The notes beneath the pieces are model-generated. The model worked only from the letters and a program-made list of their open reading frames with translations, was not told the origin of the DNA and did no database searches. A DNA stretch of 64,000 nucleotides from contig DCYG01000024.1 in assembly GCA_002331025.1 (NCBI GenBank), positions 1-64,000 of the forward strand, in the 5' to 3' direction. Positions 52,557-61,100 of the stretch are shown here, piece after piece. Origin of the DNA: Firmicutes bacterium UBA2116 (GTDB lineage: Bacteria > Bacillota > Clostridia > Tissierellales > Sedimentibacteraceae). A program made the position numbers and the translations under genes. The stretch's first letter is position 1; every line of letters begins with the position of its first letter.

Positions 52557-53705
52557 TTATTTGCTGAATATATAAGCTGAGAACAAGGAAGTAATGGGAA
52601 TTGCGAACAACAGTCCCATGCTTCCTATTATTGCCTGCAAGAGTTCATATATTATCATTTCAAGATTTAGAAGATGTAACAAATCATTGTTGTAAACAAC
52701 CATTAAAAGTACAACCGACAAAGAGCTGCCTATATAAGCCAGCACTAAAGTGTTTGTCATGGTACCGATTGAATCCTGTCCGATATTTATACCGGATTTT
52801 AAGAATATATTAAATTTTTTATTTTCAATATTCTCGGCAAGCTCATTGACTGCAGAAGAAATTGACATAGAAATGTCCATTACCGCTCCCAAGGAACCTA
52901 TTACGATACCGCTCCACAGAATTGCTTTCAGGTTCAACGGATTTTCAGGATTTATCATCAATAAAAACATTGAATCCTGATCAATCATACCGGTTAAATT
53001 AAGCATGTTGCTTATAACATAGGACAAAATTCCCGCAGTGGCAAGTCCGCCTAAATTGCCGATGATGGCACACAAGGTTTTCTTGTGTACACCGTGGATT
53101 ATTAACAAGCTTGATAGTATTATAAACACACATATAACGATTGAAGAAATATATATATTCCTTCCGTTTAAAATTGAAGGTATAAAAACCATAAATATTG
53201 AAAGGAATGTAATAGTCAAAGAAATTATTGTATTGATTCCTTTCTTTCGGCAAATCAATATAAGCATGGCAAAAAATATAATAGTAAGCTTAATAATCGA
53301 ATTTATTCTGTGATATTCAATGAAGGTCCACTCAGTTTCTTCTATATTTGTTCTTGAGCTAAGCTCTGCAATAAGTATTTCATCTCCGATTTCTATTTCC
53401 TTTGGATTAATCTCTATTGATTCATCTATATATTGAAAAGCTTCAACATTGCTGTTGCCCGAATTTTTATCATTCAATCTTGCGGTAAATCTGACCGTCC
53501 TAGATGTCATCAATTCATATCCATAATCAATTTCTTCTTCGGTTATTTCGTTAATAGCCAATACTTCCGCCTTGTACGTCTTTACATCCTGATGCTGAAA
53601 CAAATCAAGCTTATTCATTCTGTATCCGGTAGTTATAAATAAAACAGAAATTATAAGCGTTATAGTATAAACAACTGTGCTTTTGGTTAATTTAAAATTT
53701 AACAT
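52557..53705 (-). CDS. YibE/F family membrane protein
   Basis: A 382-residue membrane protein. One N-terminal helix, an extracytoplasmic domain of about 100 residues, then about seven helices with the YibE/F signatures LGGLATAGILSYVI, GSLGAVMDISMSISSAV and MTNTLVLAYIGSSL. Function unknown in the family. ATG at 53705 after TTGGAG. Its stop directly follows the stop of the convergent NifX-like gene, with no room for a separate terminator. Confidence 0.9.
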   Translation of the reverse strand: MLNFKLTKSTVVYTITLIISVLFITTGYRMNKLDLFQHQDVKTYKAEVLAINEITEEEIDYGYELMTSRTVRFTARLNDKNSGNSNVEAFQYIDESIEINPKEIEIGDEILIAELSSRTNIEETEWTFIEYHRINSIIKLTIIFFAMLILICRKKGINTIISLTITFLSIFMVFIPSILNGRNIYISSIVICVFIILSSLLIIHGVHKKTLCAIIGNLGGLATAGILSYVISNMLNLTGMIDQDSMFLLMINPENPLNLKAILWSGIVIGSLGAVMDISMSISSAVNELAENIENKKFNIFLKSGINIGQDSIGTMTNTLVLAYIGSSLSVVLLMVVYNNDLLHLLNLEMIIYELLQAIIGSMGLLFAIPITSLFSAYIFSK

Positions 53706-53804
53706 AAGTAACTCCAATACATAATATAATACATGATATAATAAAAAATTCTATCACAAACAATCAATATAATCAAATTTTATTTAGAAACTAAAAAATT
53801 GTTA

Positions 53805-53833
53805 TTGCAATAAAAAAATTGTTCTGATATAAT
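53805..53833 (+). promoter_or_regulatory. Promoter of the leuS leader
   Basis: TTGCAA (53805-53810), 17-bp spacer, TATAAT (53828-53833). Confidence 0.75.
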
Positions 53834-53839
53834 ACGTAG

Positions 53840-54070
53840 AAAGTCAATAAATTACTGTGATTGGAAGTAGTAGGCTTGGAAATATTTTAAGAGAGCTGCC
53901 GTTTGGTGAAAGGCAGTAATATTAGAGCTGAACTCGTCCATGAGTATTTGGAGCGAATAAAGTAGTTTCAAACGGATAAAACCGTTATTAAAATTAAGTG
54001 AGGCAGTTGATGCCTAATTTGGGTGGTACCGCGGATATAGCTTCGTCCCAGCAGGGAGGGGCTTTTTTTG
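53840..54070 (+). promoter_or_regulatory. T-box riboswitch (leucine)
   Basis: Core TGGGTGGTACCGCGG at 54020-54034. Specifier codon CTC (53933-53935, in GAACTCGTCC) is a leucine codon, in keeping with leuS. A GC-rich terminator with TTTTTTT ends at 54069. Confidence 0.95.
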
Positions 54071-54104
54071 ATTGCCCAAAATATACAATAATTCGGAGGA
54101 CATA

Positions 54105-56516
54105 ATGAAGACATATAATCCAAGCGCCATAGAGAAAAAATGGCAGGAAATATGGGAGAAAAATGAAACTTTTAAAGCAGATGACAATTCAGACAAAAAG
54201 AAATTTTACGGTCTGGTGGAATTCCCATACCCATCAGGAGTAGGACTGCACGTAGGACACATACGTGCCTATACATCACTTGAAGTAATCAGCAGAAAGA
54301 GAAGACTGGAAGGCTACAATGTGCTTTTCCCAATCGGTTGGGATGCATTCGGTCTTCCTACAGAAAACTATGCAATTCAGACGGGCATACATCCCAGAGA
54401 AGTTACCGACAGAAACATAAAGGTGTTTACTCAGCAGTTAAAGGCAGCAGGATATTCCTTTGACTGGTCAAGAACTGTTGATACAACAGATCCCGAGTAT
54501 TATAAATGGACCCAGTGGATATTCCTGCAACTGTTTAAGCACGGCTTGGCATTCAAGGACAAATCATACGTTAACTTCTGTAATCATTGCAAGGTTGTTC
54601 TTGCAAACGAGGATTCTCAGAACGGTGTATGCGATCGCTGCGGAGATCAGGTTGTACAGTTGGAAAAGGACGTTTGGTTTTTAAAGATAAGAGAATATGC
54701 AGATAAGCTGTTAGACGGTTTAAATGAGGTTAATTATCTGCCGAGAATCAGATTAGAGCAGGAAAACTGGATAGGACGCTCTTACGGTGCGGAGGTTGAC
54801 TTTAAATTGAAGGACGCCGAAGATAAATTAAGAGTATATACGACCAGACCGGACACATTATTTGGGGCAACGTTTATGGTTATTGCTCCCGAGCATCCAT
54901 ATCTGGAAAAATATCATGACAGAATTTCTAACATGGCTGAAATCCATGAATATCAGGAGCAGTCAAGAAAGAAAACAGAATTTGAAAGAGTACAATTGGC
55001 AAAGGATAAAACAGGAGTAGAAATCAAAGGACTTACGGCGATTAATCCCGTTTCCGGTGAAGAGATTCCGGTATGGGTTGCAGATTATGTAATGATGGGC
55101 TACGGAACTGGGGCCATAATGGCTGTTCCGGGACACGATACCCGTGACTGGGAATTTGCAAAGAAGTTCAATATACCTATAATAGAAGTAATAGGCGGCG
55201 GAAACATAGAAGAAGAAGCATTCACAGACGTTGAAGACGGCATATTGGTAAACTCGGGCATGTTAAACGGTCTGAGAGTAAAAGAAGCCATAACAAAAAT
55301 AATAGATTATTTAAAAGAAAATAATTTAGGTGAACCGAAAACCAACTATAAGATGAAGGATTGGGCATTTAACAGGCAAAGATATTGGGGAGAGCCTATT
55401 CCAATAATCCACTGTCCTCATTGCGGAATGGTACCCGTACCTGAAGAGGCGCTTCCGCTTACATTGCCTGATGTTGAAAAATATCAGCCTACAGACACCG
55501 GTGAGTCACCTTTAGCGAACATACCCGAATGGGTTAATGTAAAATGCCCGGTATGCGGAGAGGATGCAAAAAGAGAAACCGATACTATGCCTCAATGGGC
55601 AGGGTCATCATGGTATTTCTTAAGATATATAGACCCTCGCAATAAAGAAGCAATAGCTTCAGACGAAAAGTTTAACTACTGGGGTCCTATTGATTGGTAC
55701 AACGGCGGTATGGAGCATGTTACAAGACACTTGATTTATTCAAGATTCTGGCACAGATTCCTGTATGATATCGGAGCAGTACCGTTCAGGGAGCCATATG
55801 CTAAGCGTACAGCTCAGGGTCTGATACTCGGCTCTGACGGTGAAAAAATGTCCAAATCAAGAGGAAATGTTGTTAATCCGAATGATATCATCGATGAATT
55901 CGGAGCAGACACTCTCAGAACGTATATTATGTTTATAGGAGATTATGAGAAGTATGCTATATGGAACGATGCAAGCGTAAAGGGATGCAGAAGATTCCTT
56001 GACAGAGCATGGAAGATGCAGGAAGTGGTAACAGACGAAGCCGGCTATTCAGAAAAGCATACAACGCTGATGCATAAAACAATAAAAAAAGTAACAGAAG
56101 ATTATGAAGCAATGAAATACAACACTGCCATTGCCGCAATGATGAGCTTCGTAAACGAAATAACTTCAGACGGTTATATAACCCGTGATGAATTTAAGAC
56201 ATTCATAACATTGTTGAACCCTGTTGCTCCTCACATAACAGAAGAAATCTGGGAGGAAATGAAATTTGGCGGCATGTTAAACCAAGCAGGATGGCCGACA
56301 TGGGACGAAGAAAAAACAGTAGATGACGTTATAGAGCTGCCTGTTCAGATTAGCGGTAAAGTCAGAGGTAAAATCGTGTTGCCGAAGGATGCCGATGTGG
56401 AAGTGGCAAGAAAACTGGCAACAGATGATGAAAATATCAACAAGTATCTTGAAGGCAAAAATATAATCAAAGAAATCTATGTTGCGGGCAAAATTTACAA
56501 CATAGTTGTTAAATAA
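54105..56516 (+). CDS. leuS: Leucyl-tRNA synthetase
   Basis: An 803-residue class I synthetase. The HIGH motif is HVGH in GVGLHVGHIRAYT; a zinc-binding region CNHCKVVLANED..CDRCGD follows; the CP1 editing domain has TTRPDTLFGATFMV and GTGAIMAVPGHD; KMSKS is intact in GEKMSKSRGNVVNP. The anticodon and C-terminal domains are complete. ATG at 54105 with CGGAGG upstream; the in-frame ATG at 54072 lies close to the leader terminator and is not used. Confidence 0.97.
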   Translation: MKTYNPSAIEKKWQEIWEKNETFKADDNSDKKKFYGLVEFPYPSGVGLHVGHIRAYTSLEVISRKRRLEGYNVLFPIGWDAFGLPTENYAIQTGIHPREVTDRNIKVFTQQLKAAGYSFDWSRTVDTTDPEYYKWTQWIFLQLFKHGLAFKDKSYVNFCNHCKVVLANEDSQNGVCDRCGDQVVQLEKDVWFLKIREYADKLLDGLNEVNYLPRIRLEQENWIGRSYGAEVDFKLKDAEDKLRVYTTRPDTLFGATFMVIAPEHPYLEKYHDRISNMAEIHEYQEQSRKKTEFERVQLAKDKTGVEIKGLTAINPVSGEEIPVWVADYVMMGYGTGAIMAVPGHDTRDWEFAKKFNIPIIEVIGGGNIEEEAFTDVEDGILVNSGMLNGLRVKEAITKIIDYLKENNLGEPKTNYKMKDWAFNRQRYWGEPIPIIHCPHCGMVPVPEEALPLTLPDVEKYQPTDTGESPLANIPEWVNVKCPVCGEDAKRETDTMPQWAGSSWYFLRYIDPRNKEAIASDEKFNYWGPIDWYNGGMEHVTRHLIYSRFWHRFLYDIGAVPFREPYAKRTAQGLILGSDGEKMSKSRGNVVNPNDIIDEFGADTLRTYIMFIGDYEKYAIWNDASVKGCRRFLDRAWKMQEVVTDEAGYSEKHTTLMHKTIKKVTEDYEAMKYNTAIAAMMSFVNEITSDGYITRDEFKTFITLLNPVAPHITEEIWEEMKFGGMLNQAGWPTWDEEKTVDDVIELPVQISGKVRGKIVLPKDADVEVARKLATDDENINKYLEGKNIIKEIYVAGKIYNIVVK

Positions 56517-56535
56517 TATAAAAGCTGCAATTACA

Positions 56536-56568
56536 ACAAAAACGAGCAATTTATCTGCTCGTTTTTGT
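56536..56568 (+). terminator. Terminator after leuS
   Basis: Stem ACAAAAACGAGCA/TGCTCGTTTTTGT. Confidence 0.88.
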
Positions 56569-56614
56569 AAATTTTTAATAAATGTATAAAAAAATGATTG
56601 ATTATGTTTTATTG

Positions 56615-56623
56615 TGGTATAAT
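56615..56623 (+). promoter_or_regulatory. Promoter of the riboswitch leader
   Basis: Extended -10 TGGTATAAT; -35 is poor. Transcription would begin near 56630, just before the riboswitch. Confidence 0.55.
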
Positions 56624-56647
56624 ATCATTCGTATTGAAGAATATTTT

Positions 56648-56722
56648 TAGGCAAACTTCTCCAAAGAGAAGGACGCAAAGCATGAAGTCTAAGGAATGTT
56701 AATTCTATGATGGTTCGGCCGC
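56648..56722 (+). promoter_or_regulatory. Cyclic-di-GMP-I (GEMM-I) riboswitch
   Basis: Aptamer with conserved AGGCAAAC, hairpin CTTCTC-CAAA-GAGAAG, GGACGCAAAGC, TCTAAGG and closing ATGATGGTTCGGCC, in the order of class I c-di-GMP sensors. Its 3' strand overlaps the following terminator, so ligand binding should decide termination versus readthrough into the regulator gene at 56945. Confidence 0.85.
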
Positions 56723-56746
56723 TTATTAATAGCGGTCCTTTTTTTT
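56717..56746 (+). terminator. Riboswitch expression-platform terminator
   Basis: GGCCGC/GCGGTC stem and eight T, overlapping the aptamer's last helix. Confidence 0.85.
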
Positions 56747-56761
56747 AGCTGTAATTGGTTG

Positions 56762-56780
56762 GTAACAATTGTTCTATATA
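56762..56780. promoter_or_regulatory. AACAATTGTT motif, copy 1
   Basis: GTAACAATTGTTCTATATA, with a palindromic core. Same 19-mer but one base at 57964-57982. A TATAAT lies at 56795-56800, so the motif overlaps the -35 area of a second promoter for the regulator. Confidence 0.6.
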
Positions 56781-56944
56781 AAACATTTCCGGAATATAAT
56801 AAAATATCTTTATATTTGTTTTTTTAGAATGCTTCGAAAAACAAAAATTTTGACTATAGAATATAATGTTTAAAACTTTCTGATACGGCTTAACCGTCTA
56901 CATATATTCAAGCTATACTTTAAATCAATTAAGAGAGGATTAAT

Positions 56945-57874
56945 ATGGGACATATAGGTACGATAATTGAAAAATACAGACAAGCTTTAAATATGAGTCG
57001 CAAGGAGTTGTCAGAAAATATCTGTTCAGAAAAACATATTTACTTAATTGAAAAAGGTCAACGCTCACCTTCAACTAATATGCTTAAGTTGTTGGGAGAT
57101 AGATTAGGAGTTGACTTCTTCGAGTTTCTTCCGTACCTTGATTGCAATGAACCTTTGGTGATCCGGGACAAACTAAGAAATTTTTATACATATAGAATAA
57201 ACCTTGATTTTGATTCTTTAAAAAAGATTTCAGATGAAGCCGAGATGATGCATGATTTTAAAAATGAGCCGTGGAGTTTTGAGATTAGGCTAAATAACCT
57301 TTACTATATGGTCTTTGTAGAAAAGAAATATGAAGAAGCTGCTTTCAAATTAAAAGATTTGTTGGAGGAAACAGAGAACGGAGGCATGTCTTATATATTT
57401 TTCGTAAATGCATACACACTTATGACAACATGCTGTCTTATAATTGGAGATAATATAGGTGCTAAAAAGGCGGCATTGACTGCTTATGACATTTTTGTGA
57501 AGAGGCACAATATTGAAGAACAAGAAAAATTATTAACCAAAATGACCGTAAATCTTATGGGTGCATATTACGTAAATGGCGAATATGATGAGGTTATAAA
57601 AAAGGGGAATGAATTTCTTCAAGTCAAACAAAGACTTGATTCATATGGAAAGCTTAATTTCATGTATTTTTTTATGGCTCTTGCCTATTATGCTAAAGAA
57701 ATGCGCGAGGAAGCCAATGAATTTTTAAAAAAAGCAATCTATTTTCTTATGTTTGACAATAGACCCACAGATGTCGGATATGTTGCAATGGACGGCAGAT
57801 TTCGTAAAATGCTGGATGACTTAGGTGAGGGTTCGGAATTAATACAGGAATTCAGAGAAAAGTATAAGATATAA
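56945..57874 (+). CDS. HTH-TPR transcriptional regulator
   Basis: A 309-residue protein with an N-terminal XRE-type HTH (about 5-60; GTIIEKYRQALNMSRKELSE, YLIEKGQRSPSTNMLKLLGD) and an all-helical TPR-like rest, the layout of PlcR/Rgg/RNPP-like regulators that may sense a peptide or protein ligand. No cognate peptide gene is apparent. It lies downstream of a c-di-GMP riboswitch and upstream of the adhesin, whose promoter shares the AACAATTGTT motif, so control of the adhesin is inferred. ATG after AGAGGA. Confidence 0.88.
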   Translation: MGHIGTIIEKYRQALNMSRKELSENICSEKHIYLIEKGQRSPSTNMLKLLGDRLGVDFFEFLPYLDCNEPLVIRDKLRNFYTYRINLDFDSLKKISDEAEMMHDFKNEPWSFEIRLNNLYYMVFVEKKYEEAAFKLKDLLEETENGGMSYIFFVNAYTLMTTCCLIIGDNIGAKKAALTAYDIFVKRHNIEEQEKLLTKMTVNLMGAYYVNGEYDEVIKKGNEFLQVKQRLDSYGKLNFMYFFMALAYYAKEMREEANEFLKKAIYFLMFDNRPTDVGYVAMDGRFRKMLDDLGEGSELIQEFREKYKI

Positions 57875-57963
57875 AATCAAGAAAGCTGATTATAAATGCA
57901 TATAAAAAATCCTTGTTAAAAAAAGCTTATATTTTACACAATTATAAGTTTTACTATATTAAA

Positions 57964-57982
57964 GTAACAATTGTTCCATATA
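57964..57982. promoter_or_regulatory. AACAATTGTT motif, copy 2
   Basis: GTAACAATTGTTCCATATA, 26 bases before an extended -10 TGGTATTAT (57999-58007) serving the adhesin. The rest of this 281-base gap is AT-rich without other recognised signals. Confidence 0.6.
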
Positions 57983-58155
57983 TGAAAATGTATATATGTG
58001 GTATTATGAAAAATAATTTACTAATAGAGTTTAACCTTTAAAAATGTTGGTATATATAAAATTGTATTAAATATACTAAAATTAATTGGTTATTTACAAG
58101 CATTATGCTTTTAAATAAAATATAAAATTAATTTTGAATGAAAGGAGGAAAATAA

Positions 58156-61100
58156 ATGGAAAAAATAAGAAGGGCAAGGGGTATCAGTCTTGTATTGATG
58201 TTCATTATGGTATTTCAGCTGATGATGCCTGTGAATTTTGCTTATGGTGATGAAATTCCGGAATATAGCTCAGATGAATTAGGAGTAATCCCATTAGCAG
58301 GTTCGACAAGCAGTTCTGCTATTACCGTTAAAAGTGTTGAGTTCAAATTTGATGGTAAAGAGTATGAAGAAGGAGATGAAGTTTCATTAGATGCTAAGGT
58401 TGACTTTAAAATTATATTAGGAATTGAAGATAATGAAATTATTGATATCGATATTCCATATACATTTAATATTGCTGAAGGAATTAAGATATCTGAAGAA
58501 AAAGTCATAGATATATTTCATCCGGATGAAACAGATGTACAATTAGCTACTGCGACAATCAAAACAAACGGAGAGGTTGTAATTGAATTTCTTGATGCGA
58601 TAAATGACTATGATACCGACAGAGAAATATGGGTTCAAGCCAGTGGAGAATTAGACGCATCTGAACTTGGAGATGGTGGAGAGCGGGAGCTTGTATTTAA
58701 TTATCCCGGCGGTCCACTAAGAATACCCATAAAATTTAAAGAAAAACAAGAAATAGTTATTTTAGAAAAGGAAGGCAGCTGGGATACAGAAACCAACGAA
58801 ATAACTTGGACTATAAAAGTTACAGGCGAAACTGTTCCAAGTGGAGGTAATATAGAAAATGTTGTTATAACTGATGTTATTGGAGATGGGCAGGAATTTA
58901 TAAGTTCTAATCCAGTTGCTGATGCTGATTCCCCTTTAGGAAAATATCAATACACTTTTTCAGAACTTGCAGATGGTGAAACTAAAACTATTACTATTGT
59001 AACTAAGCCAGATTTGAATGAAATTGATTCTGATGACGAAGATTCAGATGTTACTTTAACAAATACTGTTAGCGGAACTTTTGGAGAAGATAATAAAGAA
59101 ATAGAAGAAGTAGAGGCAACAGTAACAACTGAAATTAATTTTATTCACAAGAAAAATGGTGAATTGAAAAACTTCAATGATGACGACAGATCTAATAATT
59201 ATATACTATGGACAATAGATATAAATAACAACAACTTGGATATGCCTGCAGGTACTACATTGAAGGATGTCATTCCAGAAGGATTGGAATTAGTATTAGA
59301 TTCAGTAACAATTATCGGTGAGCCTATTGATGGAGCTATTATTAATGAGAATGCTAATAAAAAAGGTTTTAACATAGTATTTAATAGTGGGTTAAGTAGA
59401 AAAGCTACTATAACGTATCAAACAATAATTACTGATGATGATGCATATGAACCTGATAAAGAAGTAGAATATGAAAATAATGCAATTCTTTCTTGGGATA
59501 ATGGAGATGAAGAAGTAAACGATACAGGAAAAGTTGGCATTGGCAGAACTGTGATTCAAAAATCTGGAGTAGACTTTGATGCGACTGACAATCGATATGT
59601 TAAATATAGAATAACAGTAAACAGAGATAGGCTAACTATAGTAAATCCTGTAGTTACAGATACTTTAGATCCAAGGCTTGAATTTGATAGTTATACGGCG
59701 AATCCCAATATATGGACAATGTCAATCACTAGTGGTAGTGCTATAACATTCAGCTATTCTGGAGAAATTACTACACCACATTATATAGATATAATCGCTA
59801 AAATAAAAGATGGAAATGAAGATATATATGGCGCTAATAAAACAACTACCTTTAGAAATGATGTGTCATTAGTAGGTAAAGATGTTACAGAAAAAAATAC
59901 TCATGCAAATCAAAATTATGAAAGTACTGTAATCAGAAAAACTAATGAAGGCTATGACTACATTGATAGAGAAGCGTCGTGGAAAATAGTTGTAAATCAA
60001 AATAAAATGACTATTCATGACACAGTTATTAGAGATACTATCGGGTCTAATCATGAATTTCTTGATGATTCGTTAATATGGGAAGGTGGAACCCTTACTA
60101 AAGCAGTAAGTAATCCAGTTGCAGGACAGTATTCTGTTGTAGGAAAAGAAATAACAATAAATCTTGGTACTATAACTAAACAAGAGACAATAACCTATAA
60201 AACATACATACCGGAAGATAAGCTGGATGAAATCTTCGGTTCAAATGATAATGTGACAATAAGTAATAGTGCTACTATAACAGGTGAAGAAATAGTAAGC
60301 GGCGGACAAAATGTAACATCCAGTAAAACAATAAATAATACGGTTGTAGGCAAAAAAGCTAAATACGATAACAACAATGATTATATTGAGTGGGAAGTTG
60401 AAATCAATCTGAATCAATTAGATTTTGGTGATGTAGAAGTTAAATTAGAAGATGAATTACATGGACTTCTGATATTTGATCAGAATAGTGTTAAGTTATA
60501 TGCACTTAATATAAAAGATGATGGTGGATATGATCAACCAACGGAAGCTGATTTAGTAGAGGATATGATTGAAGTTGACTATACTGTTAATCCTGTCGGA
60601 AAAGATAAGGTTGAATTTAAGTTCCTTAAGAATTTAGATAAAGCTTATTTATTGAAATTTACAACTGATATTAACAGTGAAAAAGAAAGTAATACTTATA
60701 TATCTAACGATATATCATTACAAGGTCATGCAAGTATTGGAGGCAACTCTACTGCCAGTATAAATGTAAACTTTGACACCGCAATCGGAGGCGGAGGCGG
60801 AAGTAAGACTCGTGGCAGCGTAAGAATCATTAAAATAGATGATTATAATACTCCTATAGCAGGAGTTGAATTTGAACTTCTTGACGGAGCTAAAAATTCA
60901 CTTGATCCCGTAAGAATAGACACTACCAACGCAGATGGAATTGTTTACTTTGATGATTTGCGTATGGGAACATATTATATTAGAGAAGCAGATGTTCCGG
61001 ATGGGTATATAAAGTTAGATGAAGATGTTGTAGTTACAATAGAAAAAGGTGTTCCTGATCCTGACGATCCTAAGAATGTAATTGTAACATTAACAAATGA

